Assembly: GCA_900540305.1 (NCBI GenBank)
Contig: UQFL01000045.1
Coordinates: 1-15,146 of the forward strand
Reading direction: 5' to 3'
DNA: 15,146 nt
Origin: an uncultured Oscillospiraceae bacterium
GTDB taxonomy: Bacteria; Bacillota; Clostridia; Oscillospirales; Acutalibacteraceae
Part shown: piece after piece, positions 7,191-15,098 of the stretch
Numbering within the stretch: the stretch's first letter is position 1
Layout: each line of letters starts with the position of its first letter
Program-made: the position numbers and the translations under genes
Notes under the pieces: generated by a model
Databases searched by the model: none
What the model was told of the DNA's origin: nothing
The model's input: the letters and a program-made list of their open reading frames with translations, nothing else

Positions 7191-9242
7191 ATGAAAAAAG
7201 TATTTGTTGTTTCAAAGACGCATCTTGATTTGGGATTTACAGATTATGCTGAAAATATCAGAAAAAAGTATATTCACCAGTTTATTCCCGATGCCATAAA
7301 GCTTGCTGAAAATGTAAACGCAGGCGGTGAAAAACGATTTGTATGGACAACGGGTTCTTGGATTTTAAAAGAAGCGTTGAAAGATAGTTGCAAAGAAGAA
7401 AAAGAAAATCTTGTGCGTGCGATTAAAGCAGGAAACATCGTTCCCCACGCGATGCCTTTTACAACTCATACCGAATTGCTTGATTATGATACGCTTGATT
7501 ACGGAATGTCTATTGTTGATGATATAGACCTGATTAGAGGCAGAAAAACAGTTGCCGCTAAAATGACGGATGTTCCTGGGCATACAATAGGAATAGTCAA
7601 GCTTTTGGCACAACACGGAATAAAGCTTTTACATATAGGTGTTAACGGTGCATCGGCAATACCGCAGGTACCCGATTGCTATTTATGGAAAAGCGGAGAA
7701 TATGAAGTAATAGTTATTTATTCGGGAGATTACGGTGGAGCGTTTAAAAGTGATTTTATGGACGAAATTTTATATTTCGACCATACTCTCGATAATCACG
7801 GTGCGCCGTCTCCTGAAAAAATAATAGCAAAGGTGAACAAAATAAAGTCTCAGTTTCCCGATTACGAGGTAGAAGCGTCCACAATGGATGATTTTGCAGA
7901 TGTTATTTGGGAACATAAAGACAGCCTCCCTGTTTTGGAGAGTGAAATAGGGGACACTTGGATTCACGGCAGCGCATCAGACCCATATAAATCTGCGGCA
8001 CTCAGAGAATTGATGAGCCTAAAGCACAAGTGGCTGAATGATGGAAGTATGCACAGGAAAAGTGAAGAATATAATGGCTTTTCAGACGCTCTGCTGTGTA
8101 TAGCCGAGCACACCTGCGGAATGGATGTGAAAAAATATTTCGCCGATTACGAGCACTATTTGAAAGAGGATTTTCAAAAGGCTCGTGCTAACGACATAGT
8201 ATCACAGAAACACATTTTCCGTGACTTCCCACAAAACTTTTTGGTTGCCGTTAACAGACTGATTGGTAATTATGAAAAAGGTTCATATAAAACAGTTGAG
8301 CAAAGCTGGAGTGAGCAGAGAGATTATATTAAAAAGGCGGTTTCCTGTTTAAATAACGAGCACAGGGAGCAGGCTGAAAAGGTTTTAAAATCCCTAATGC
8401 CAAAGGAAAAAATGAGCCTTGAGTGTAATTCAGACCCGTTTGAAACAGTTGAGTGCGGAAAGTGGCGTTTTGAACTGAATAAAAACGGCGGAATAGGTTA
8501 TCTTACCTGCTCAAATGATGAGGTTATACATAAGAATAATGAACCTGTGGCTGAATATTTTTCTTTTTCAAGTGCCGACTATGAATATTGGCTTTCGCAT
8601 TATTCGAGGAATTTGAAAGAAACCGCTGTTTGGGCAAAAGGGGATTTTGCAAGACCCTTGCTTAAATATGTAAACGGTAAATATCCCATAGGCAGATTTC
8701 CGTATTTTGTTGATTCGGCAGAGGCTCGGGATTGCGGCGCTGACGGAAGAAAAATTCTTGTTAATCTCAAATGTGATGAAACTCTTTGCTCACAGCTCGG
8801 AGCACCTAGGCTTATACAGATTCTATATTCGATTTCAGAAAAAGGAATTGATATTGATTTATCTTGGTATGGCAAGGACGCAAACAGACTTACGGAAGCT
8901 GTTTATATGCACCTGTTTCCGTCCTGTAAGAGTTTAGAATATAAAAAGATTGATGAATTTATTAACCCCAATAATATAGTGTCAATGGGCGGCAGAAACC
9001 TTAATGCCGTATTTGAAACGAAGATTAAATGTAAAAACGCAAACTACAAAATAATTAATTTTCATTCACCCATTGTATCTATCGGCAAGGGGAAAATTTT
9101 GAAATTCGACAACAAATTTGAAAATGTGAAAAAAGACGGAATCACATATGTCTTATATGACAATGTGTGGGGAACAAATTTCCCGCTTTGGTACGAAGAT
9201 AACGCACGATTTGCTTTCAGCATCCGTGAAGATGGGGAGTAG
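7191..9242 (+). CDS. GH38-like (DUF5054-type) putative glycoside hydrolase
   Basis: A 683-residue cytoplasmic protein without signal peptide. Its N-terminal half resembles the catalytic domain of GH38 alpha-mannosidases: THLDLGFTD gives His11 and Asp13, matching the zinc-binding HxDxG start of that family, and TDVPGH at 126-131 puts Asp127 where the GH38 nucleophile lies (D-x-x-GH). Further conserved-looking blocks are EIGDTWIHGSASDP (252-265) and AEHTCGMD (305-312), with His258 or His307 as candidate remaining zinc ligands. The C-terminal half is beta-rich. I connect it to the poorly characterised DUF5054 family from memory. If active, an alpha-linked mannoside or related sugar is the natural guess, but linkage and substrate are unproven. 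ATG at 7191 is preceded by GGAGA (7179-7183). The 83-base gap before it is the largest inside the operon; I find no clear promoter there. The next gene starts only 3 bases after its stop, so they are probably made in fixed ratio. Confidence 0.78.
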   Translation: MKKVFVVSKTHLDLGFTDYAENIRKKYIHQFIPDAIKLAENVNAGGEKRFVWTTGSWILKEALKDSCKEEKENLVRAIKAGNIVPHAMPFTTHTELLDYDTLDYGMSIVDDIDLIRGRKTVAAKMTDVPGHTIGIVKLLAQHGIKLLHIGVNGASAIPQVPDCYLWKSGEYEVIVIYSGDYGGAFKSDFMDEILYFDHTLDNHGAPSPEKIIAKVNKIKSQFPDYEVEASTMDDFADVIWEHKDSLPVLESEIGDTWIHGSASDPYKSAALRELMSLKHKWLNDGSMHRKSEEYNGFSDALLCIAEHTCGMDVKKYFADYEHYLKEDFQKARANDIVSQKHIFRDFPQNFLVAVNRLIGNYEKGSYKTVEQSWSEQRDYIKKAVSCLNNEHREQAEKVLKSLMPKEKMSLECNSDPFETVECGKWRFELNKNGGIGYLTCSNDEVIHKNNEPVAEYFSFSSADYEYWLSHYSRNLKETAVWAKGDFARPLLKYVNGKYPIGRFPYFVDSAEARDCGADGRKILVNLKCDETLCSQLGAPRLIQILYSISEKGIDIDLSWYGKDANRLTEAVYMHLFPSCKSLEYKKIDEFINPNNIVSMGGRNLNAVFETKIKCKNANYKIINFHSPIVSIGKGKILKFDNKFENVKKDGITYVLYDNVWGTNFPLWYEDNARFAFSIREDGE

Positions 9243-9245
9243 CAT

Positions 9246-11201
9246 ATGAAATTGAGATATAAAAGAGCGAGAGTATTTCCTCTTTGGGTGAAATTTACAG
9301 GCAGAGAACCTAAAGAAAGGTATTACTCTTTAGAAAATGACGCAGTAGTGTGTTCAACGGACAGTATTCAACTGCCGTATTACAATCATATAGAAATGGC
9401 AGGCTTTGAAACGTCTGCCATAATCAGCTATAAAATAGATAAAGCAAAGCAGCTTAAGCTTAACAGGTTTTGTGTATTTCCTCAAATAAGGGTTGTACCA
9501 AACGAAACAAGCAGCAGCCTTACCTATTGTTTCGATGCAGCGGATATAAAATATGAATCAGAATTATTGACGGATAAAATTATATTTAACGGAATGTTGA
9601 CTTTCTTTCAGCACGCAGGCAGTTTGAATATTGAACATACAATCTGCTCAGCGTATGACAAGAAAGCTTTAATAGAAAAGATTGTTGTTAAGAACAGTTC
9701 TGCTGATACAGCTTGCTTTTATGTTAAAAATAAGCATGGCTATAAAAAAATAAGAAAAGTCTTTTTAGTAGAGAATAAAGAGCAGGAACTTTTCTCAATC
9801 GTAAACTGCGGCGGAAAAGTAATAAACGATGAAAAAATATATATTGAGCCGAACGGCACTAAAACCTTATATATTTGCAGCGGCGCTGAAAAGCTTGGCG
9901 AAAATCAGATAGAAAAGCAGTTTGAATTAAGAGAGAATTTTATCGGCAGTTTGGGCGGCTGTATGACGATAAACACGCCGGATGAAACAATCAATAAGAT
10001 GACTGAGTTTTGCAAAATCAGAGTTTCGGAAAGTATTTTTACAACAAAAAACGGGCTGATGCATTCTCCCGGCGGCGGTGGTTATTACGGCGCTTTATGG
10101 ACTAACGATCAATGCGAATATGCAAATCCGCTTTTTGCATATTTAGGCTATTACGCAGGCAAAAAACAGAGCGTTAACAGTTACAGGCTTTTTTCAAAAT
10201 ACGCAAGCGAAAGTAAAGCCATTCCCACAAGCATTATAGCGTGCGGAGACGGACTGTGGAACGGAGCGGGAGACCGCGGCGACAGTTCAATGTTTCTGTA
10301 TGGATTATGCCGTTTCCTTTTAAGCACGGGTGACAGGGAAAAATCTTTGGAATTTCTGCCATCAATTACAGCTGCGCAGAAATATGTTCAAAGTAAAATA
10401 AATTCAGACGGTGTGGTTGAAAGCGACAGCGATGAGCTTGAAAACCGATTTGAAAGCGGAAAGGCAAACCTCTCCACATCATGTATATCTTATGATGCGT
10501 TTATTTCACTGTATTATCTGTATAAAGCGCTTGGTGAGGACGAAAAGGCTGACGATGCGCTTTTAACATCTGAAAAAATAAGAAATAGCATAGAAAGTTA
10601 TTTTGGTACAGAGGTTGAAGGGTATAATACCTACCGTTACTGCAAAGAAGAAAAACGGCTTCGTTCTTGGATTTGTCTGCCGCTTGTTTCAGGTATAGAA
10701 GACAGAAAACAAGAAACGGTAAACGCTCTCTTGAGCGATAAACTTTATACGGGCAAGGGAATGCTCACAAGAAGCGGACAGAAAACATATTGGGACCGCT
10801 CGCTTTTGTATTCGCTCAGAGGAATATTCAATGTGGGCAAGGCAAATGAAGCATATTCTTTGCTTTTCGATTATACTAATGAAAGGCTTCTCGGCTTTCA
10901 TGCTCCGTATCCTGTCGAGGCTTTTCCCGAGGGTAATTCGGCTCAGTTGTCAGCGGAGAGCGCTCTTTATTTGAGAATTTTTACAGAGGGAATTATGGGT
11001 TACAGACCCGTTGGCTTCAATTCGTTTGAAATAAAACCGACTCTTCCCGATAATTGGGAATTTTTTGAGATAAAAAACTTTGATTTATGCTCTAAAAATG
11101 TTAATATATCAGTAAGAAACGGTGAACATTACACCGTAAAAATCAACAATGAAGAAATTGTTATAAATAAAGGTGACAAGTACACTTTTAAATTTAATTA
11201 A
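9246..11201 (+). CDS. Six-hairpin (alpha/alpha)6 glycosidase-like protein, family unassigned
   Basis: A 651-residue cytoplasmic protein. Residues 1 to about 235 look like an N-terminal beta-sandwich; about 240-580 have the repeating helix pattern of six-hairpin glycosidases (GH15/63/65/78/94-like folds); the last ~60 residues (FEIKPTLPDNWEFFEI onward) are the small C-terminal beta-sheet cap seen in several of these families. Acidic motifs that could be catalytic are WTNDQCE at 285-291, GDGLWNG with Asp335, AGDRGDSS with Asp343 and Asp346, and EAFPEGNSAQLSAES at about 558-572 with Glu562 and Glu571. I cannot place it in one numbered GH family by eye. There is no signal peptide, so it should act on imported oligosaccharide. 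GGGGAG at 9234-9239 overlaps the end of the GH38-like gene and serves the ATG, indicating translational coupling and a shared task. Confidence 0.78.
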   Translation: MKLRYKRARVFPLWVKFTGREPKERYYSLENDAVVCSTDSIQLPYYNHIEMAGFETSAIISYKIDKAKQLKLNRFCVFPQIRVVPNETSSSLTYCFDAADIKYESELLTDKIIFNGMLTFFQHAGSLNIEHTICSAYDKKALIEKIVVKNSSADTACFYVKNKHGYKKIRKVFLVENKEQELFSIVNCGGKVINDEKIYIEPNGTKTLYICSGAEKLGENQIEKQFELRENFIGSLGGCMTINTPDETINKMTEFCKIRVSESIFTTKNGLMHSPGGGGYYGALWTNDQCEYANPLFAYLGYYAGKKQSVNSYRLFSKYASESKAIPTSIIACGDGLWNGAGDRGDSSMFLYGLCRFLLSTGDREKSLEFLPSITAAQKYVQSKINSDGVVESDSDELENRFESGKANLSTSCISYDAFISLYYLYKALGEDEKADDALLTSEKIRNSIESYFGTEVEGYNTYRYCKEEKRLRSWICLPLVSGIEDRKQETVNALLSDKLYTGKGMLTRSGQKTYWDRSLLYSLRGIFNVGKANEAYSLLFDYTNERLLGFHAPYPVEAFPEGNSAQLSAESALYLRIFTEGIMGYRPVGFNSFEIKPTLPDNWEFFEIKNFDLCSKNVNISVRNGEHYTVKINNEEIVINKGDKYTFKFN

Positions 11202-11212
11202 GGGGTTAAAAA

Positions 11213-14200
11213 ATGAATTACAAAATTAGGAGAAATCTTCATACTGATTTCAGCATTTTTGAAGAAAACAAGCTTGAAGAAAGAAGTTATTTCATTCCGT
11301 TTTCAAGCGAAAAAGCTTTTGAAAATACTGATTACAAAAACGAACGCTATAATTCTGACAGGGTATGTATTCTCAGCGGTGAATGGGATTTTGCTTATTA
11401 CAGCAAGCTTTCAGAAGTACCCGAAGTATTTGATACGGATGAAATCGCATTTGATAAGGTGAAAGTTCCGAGCACTTGGCAGAGAACGGGTTACGACCAG
11501 ATAGCGTATATTAATACCCGCTATCCTTTCCCGAAAAATCCGCCCTATATTCCTGATGACGCCCCCGCAGGCGTTTACAGAAAATTTGTGGATATTAAAA
11601 ATGCCGATAAGCGCAGAATAATTACTTTTTTAGGCGTTGCAGGTGCTCTTTCTCTTTATGTAAACGGAGAGTATGTGGGATATAGCGAAGGCTCTCACAA
11701 TACGGCGGAGTTTGATATAACTCCTCTTTTGAAAAACGGTAAAAATGAAATCGTTGCTGTTGTATATAAATGGAGCAACGGAACATATCTTGAGTGTCAG
11801 GATATGTTCAGAGAAAACGGTATATTCCGTGATGTTTATTTAATCACTCAGGAAGAAAACTATATAAACGATTTTCTTTTCAGACCTTCAAAAAACAGCG
11901 ACGGTACATATAATCTCTCAATTTCTGTAAGCGGAAAGTTTTCGGATGACTGCCGTGTCGAGGTTTATTCTCAGGGTCTTTTCAACTGCGTTTTGGAAAA
12001 CGATATGCAGACACCGTTAAACTCTCTTGAACCCAAAGAATGGACTGCTGAGACGCCGAATCTTTATGAAGTTCATATTCTTCTCAAATCAGGCGATAAA
12101 GTTCAGGAAGCTGTAAGAACATATATAGGTTTTAAACATATCAGAATCGACGGCTCCGTTTTCCTTTTCAACGAAAAGCCTATAAAAATGCTTGGTGTAA
12201 ATCACCATGATACGCATATGACAAACGGCTATGTTATGTCTGTTGATGATTTGGAAAAAGATATTCTCCTTATGAAAGAGTATAACTGTAATGCCGTTCG
12301 TACTTCTCACTATCCTCCTGACCCGGTATTCCTCACCATGTGTGATTTTTACGGTTTGTATACAGTTGATGAGGCAGATATTGAAACTCACGGATTTTAT
12401 GCTGTGCCTTATACTACATATAATCCTAACAGACTTAGTAATGACGAAAGCTGGGCTTCTCATTATCTTGACAGGGTAAAGAGAATGTACGGCAGGGACA
12501 AAAACCACCCGTGTATTACTATGTGGAGCCTTGGAAACGAGTCAGGCGGCTATAAGTGCCAGGATGTTTGCTATGATTATCTTAAAAAAGTGAACCCCGA
12601 AATCCCCGTTCATTATGAAGGGGCAATACGCAGCAGCCGCTGGGCTTATGATGTAGTTTCAAGAATGTATGCAACACCCACTTTGATGAGAAAAATCTTG
12701 TCAGGCACTGCGGGCGATAAATATAAGGGCAAGCCGTTTTTCCAATGCGAATATGCTCACGCAATGGGCAACGGCCCCGGCGGACTTGAAGAATATATGC
12801 AGCTGTTTTATTCTTCAAAGCAGTTTATGGGCGGCTGTATATGGGAATGGGCAGACCACTGCGTATATGATGAAAACGCTGAATATAAATGGACATACGG
12901 CGGCGACCATAACGAGCCGATACACGATGGAAACTTCTGTGTTGACGGCTTGTTCTATCCCGACCGTAGACCTTCAAGCGGTGCTCTTGAAATGAAAGTT
13001 TGCTACCGTCCCGTAAGAGCAGCACATATTAAAGACAATATTTTTGAAATATGGAATACAAAATGCTTTACTGATACATCAAATATTAATATTGATTTTG
13101 AAATTATCGTAAACGGCGAGAAAAAAGAGCACGGCAAAATAAATACTGTTATCGGCGCAGGAGAAAAAAAGCGCGTGGCAATCAACTCCTCATTGCTGAA
13201 TAATACAAAAGATGATGTTTTTGTTAATTTCTCTTATACCGCCAAGAACGGCGAGAGCATCGCTGTTGAGCAAATTGCAGTTTCAAAAGCAGAACTTAAG
13301 AAGTTCGGTCAAATTTCAAATAATGCCAACATTTCTGTTGTAGGAAACACTATAAGCGTTTACTTTGATAACGGAAAAGCGCTGTTTGATAAAAAGAGCG
13401 GTCTTATAAGCTATCAGAAAAACGGATTGGAATTTCTCAATACAAAACCCATTGATAAAGCAAGCGGCTTTGTTCCTCATATTTACAGAGGAATGCTTGA
13501 CAATGATAAGTATATGGTGATTTTCTGGAAAGCTATCGGGCTTGATACAGCTGTTACCAAAATGGTATCCTGCGATGTTAAAGGCAGCGGTAACGCTAAA
13601 TATGTAAACACCGTATATGATTTTGTTTCAAGAGGAATGTTTGTTCTTGCAAGGGCTGAGGTTAATTATTTCTTTGACCGTAATGGTAAAATTACGGTGC
13701 GTGCGTCCCTTAAAAAGGTAAACCCGCTCACTGATCAGTTACCTCGTTTCGGCGTTCATATTGAACTGAACGATAAATTTGAAAATGTAAAATATTACGG
13801 CAGAGGTCCTGAGGAAAACTATTCTGACTTTAAAGAGCATTCACCGGTGGGAATTTACGAAACAACCGTGTCAAAAATGGCTCATAAGTATATTAAGCCG
13901 CAGGATTCAGGAAACAGGGGAGAAGTACGCTTTAGTATTCTTACCGACAATAAAGGAGCAGGCTTTAAATTTACCGCCCTTGATAATTATTTCAATTTTA
14001 ACGCCAACCACTTTACTCTTAATCAGCTTAAAAAGGCAAAGCATATCGAGGATTTGCCGGACTGCGCAACAACCTTTACAACTGTTGACGGATTTGTAAG
14101 GGGCACAGGCTCTGGAAGCTGCGGACCCATTCCGTCACCAGAGCATATGATTAACTTTGGCTATTCTAAACCCCTTGAATTCTCATTCGAAGCAGAGCCT

Positions 14201-14215
14201 TATTTCGGTAAATAA
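11213..14215 (+). CDS. lacZ: Beta-galactosidase, GH2 LacZ type
   Basis: A 1000-residue cytoplasmic retaining glycosidase close in length to E. coli LacZ, expected to release terminal beta-galactose (or a related beta-sugar). The order of domains fits LacZ: sugar-binding jelly roll (about 45-215), Ig-like domain, TIM barrel from about 305 to 600, linker, and a C-terminal beta-galactosidase small-chain domain from about 720. Active-site elements are NHHDTH (330-335), ETH at 391-393 matching the LacZ magnesium ligands, GNES with acid/base Glu443, and QCEYAHAMG with nucleophile Glu513, then GGCIWEWADH. One oddity: the LacZ motif WSDGSYLEDQD appears here as WSNGTYLECQD, so the Asp that in LacZ contacts the galactose 6-OH and sodium is Asn189. 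Specificity may therefore differ from lactose. AGGGG at 11201-11205 precedes the ATG; the gap to the previous gene is 11 bases, so it is in the same operon. Confidence 0.93.
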   Translation: MNYKIRRNLHTDFSIFEENKLEERSYFIPFSSEKAFENTDYKNERYNSDRVCILSGEWDFAYYSKLSEVPEVFDTDEIAFDKVKVPSTWQRTGYDQIAYINTRYPFPKNPPYIPDDAPAGVYRKFVDIKNADKRRIITFLGVAGALSLYVNGEYVGYSEGSHNTAEFDITPLLKNGKNEIVAVVYKWSNGTYLECQDMFRENGIFRDVYLITQEENYINDFLFRPSKNSDGTYNLSISVSGKFSDDCRVEVYSQGLFNCVLENDMQTPLNSLEPKEWTAETPNLYEVHILLKSGDKVQEAVRTYIGFKHIRIDGSVFLFNEKPIKMLGVNHHDTHMTNGYVMSVDDLEKDILLMKEYNCNAVRTSHYPPDPVFLTMCDFYGLYTVDEADIETHGFYAVPYTTYNPNRLSNDESWASHYLDRVKRMYGRDKNHPCITMWSLGNESGGYKCQDVCYDYLKKVNPEIPVHYEGAIRSSRWAYDVVSRMYATPTLMRKILSGTAGDKYKGKPFFQCEYAHAMGNGPGGLEEYMQLFYSSKQFMGGCIWEWADHCVYDENAEYKWTYGGDHNEPIHDGNFCVDGLFYPDRRPSSGALEMKVCYRPVRAAHIKDNIFEIWNTKCFTDTSNINIDFEIIVNGEKKEHGKINTVIGAGEKKRVAINSSLLNNTKDDVFVNFSYTAKNGESIAVEQIAVSKAELKKFGQISNNANISVVGNTISVYFDNGKALFDKKSGLISYQKNGLEFLNTKPIDKASGFVPHIYRGMLDNDKYMVIFWKAIGLDTAVTKMVSCDVKGSGNAKYVNTVYDFVSRGMFVLARAEVNYFFDRNGKITVRASLKKVNPLTDQLPRFGVHIELNDKFENVKYYGRGPEENYSDFKEHSPVGIYETTVSKMAHKYIKPQDSGNRGEVRFSILTDNKGAGFKFTALDNYFNFNANHFTLNQLKKAKHIEDLPDCATTFTTVDGFVRGTGSGSCGPIPSPEHMINFGYSKPLEFSFEAEPYFGK

Positions 14216-14250
14216 TAATTTAACAGTAACTGTATGTAGGAGGTTTTTAT

Positions 14251-14601
14251 ATGCTTTTTATTGAATATCCTAAGTGCTCAACCTGCAAAAAAGCTAAAAA
14301 ATGGCTTGATGAAAACGGTGTTGAGTACACAGACAGGCATATTATTGAAAACAATCCCACTTATGAAGAACTTAAAGAATGGTATGAAAAAAGCGGTTTG
14401 CCGCTCAAAAAATTCTTTAATACAAGCGGCATGCTTTATAAATCGCTGAATTTAAAGGAAAAGATGACTACAATGAGCGAGGATGAACAGCTAAAGCTTC
14501 TTGCAACTGACGGAATGCTTGTAAAACGCCCGCTGATTGTTTCGGATGATGTTATTCTTACAGGCTTCAGAGAAAAAGAGTGGATTGAAAAACTTAAATA
14601 A
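14251..14601 (+). CDS. ArsC/Spx/YffB-family thioredoxin-fold protein
   Basis: A 116-residue cytoplasmic protein of the ArsC-like thioredoxin fold. It begins with the redox motif CSTC (Cys9, Cys12) and carries KRPLI at 92-96, the conserved Arg-Pro of the family, plus the NTSG turn at 57-60. In Firmicutes this family includes Spx/MgsR regulators, which bind RNA polymerase, and ArsC-like reductases; a CxxC plus RP pair is compatible with either. I see no arsenic genes nearby, so the automatic label arsenate reductase is weakly supported. A strong AGGAGG at 14238-14243, 7 bases before ATG, and only 35 bases from the beta-galactosidase stop suggest it is transcribed with the operon, immediately before its terminator. 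Its role in sugar use is unclear; it may simply be a passenger or a redox-linked regulator. Confidence 0.85.
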   Translation: MLFIEYPKCSTCKKAKKWLDENGVEYTDRHIIENNPTYEELKEWYEKSGLPLKKFFNTSGMLYKSLNLKEKMTTMSEDEQLKLLATDGMLVKRPLIVSDDVILTGFREKEWIEKLK

Positions 14602-14607
14602 AATGAT

Positions 14608-14640
14608 AAAAGCGCAATGTGTATCTGCATTGCGCTTTTT
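14608..14640 (+). terminator. Strong intrinsic terminator ending the operon
   Basis: AAAAGCGCAATG (14608-14619) pairs perfectly with CATTGCGCTTTT (14628-14639) across an 8-base loop, a 12 bp stem with a GC-rich core, and the strand continues in T-rich sequence. It lies 6 bases after the ArsC/Spx-family stop. The A-rich left flank could also make it work on the minus strand. Confidence 0.9.
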
Positions 14641-14711
14641 ATTTTGCTTTTACCTTAATTTTTATAGATTTCTGTATGCAAAGAGTAAATATGAATTGAT
14701 ATGCTAAATAC

Positions 14712-14741
14712 TTGACATTATTAATATCAAATGTGTATAAT
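14712..14741 (+). promoter_or_regulatory. Consensus sigma-A promoter of the STAS gene
   Basis: TTGACA at 14712-14717 and TATAAT at 14736-14741 are exact consensus hexamers with an 18-base spacer. Transcription should start near 14748, giving a leader of about 36 bases. The -35 box coincides with a TTG that opens the reading frame upstream, which shows that the frame extension before 14784 is not translated. Confidence 0.85.
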
Positions 14742-14774
14742 TCTACCAACTATAATTTATATATTAACTTCGAT

Positions 14775-14779
14775 GGAGA
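14775..14779 (+). promoter_or_regulatory. Ribosome binding site deciding the STAS start
   Basis: GGAGA lies 4 bases before the ATG at 14784. Together with the upstream promoter it selects this start over the TTG at 14712. Confidence 0.75.
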
Positions 14780-14783
14780 AAAA

Positions 14784-15095
14784 ATGAGATTTAGTTCAAA
14801 TTTAGATAACGGCAACCTTTATGTTTCAGTAGAAGGCAGACTCGATACTGCAACTTCTCCCGAGTTTCAAAATGAACTTAATTCTGTTACGGGCGGTTCT
14901 TTAAATAGCATACATACATTTGTGCTTGATCTTGAAAAGCTTGATTATATTTCATCTGCAGGTCTTAGGGTTATTCTTAAGATTTATAAGGAAATGACAG
15001 CGAACGGCGGAAAATTTATAATTAAAAATGTGCGTGATGAAGTTAAATCTGTTTTTGAAGTAACAGGTTTTAACCAGATATTTACCATTGAGTAA
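14784..15095 (+). CDS. STAS-domain anti-sigma factor antagonist (SpoIIAA/RsbV type)
   Basis: A 103-residue single-domain protein, the usual length for SpoIIAA/RsbV-like antagonists. In that family the unphosphorylated protein binds an anti-sigma kinase and frees a sigma factor; phosphorylation of a serine reverses this. The STAS pattern is visible: VEGRLDTATSPEFQ near the start, then FVLDLEKLDYISSAGLRVIL, with Ser57/Ser58 as the probable phospho-acceptor, and a C-terminal helix ending FEVTGFNQIFTIE. The gene is complete, with its stop three bases before the adapter. A partner kinase/anti-sigma factor (RsbW/SpoIIAB-like) would be expected next to it, but any such gene lies outside the fragment. 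It has its own promoter after a strong terminator, so it is independent of the sugar operon. The pathway it controls (general stress, sporulation, biofilm or other) cannot be told. Confidence 0.88.
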   Translation: MRFSSNLDNGNLYVSVEGRLDTATSPEFQNELNSVTGGSLNSIHTFVLDLEKLDYISSAGLRVILKIYKEMTANGGKFIIKNVRDEVKSVFEVTGFNQIFTIE

Positions 15096-15098
15096 TAT

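Noticed and set aside
12089..12508. Long minus-strand open frame inside the beta-galactosidase gene (139 codons), and similar opposite-strand frames elsewhere
   Set aside because: They lie wholly inside well-supported genes, have no recognisable family content, and are shadows of the coding strand.
14223..14233. ACAGT-A-ACTGT as an operator before the ArsC/Spx-like gene
   Set aside because: Five-bp arms are short enough to be chance and no promoter is seen beside them.
14251..14601. Arsenic resistance gene
   Set aside because: No arsB, arsR or acr3 is nearby; the family is broad and includes Spx-type regulators, so a specific arsenate role is not supported.
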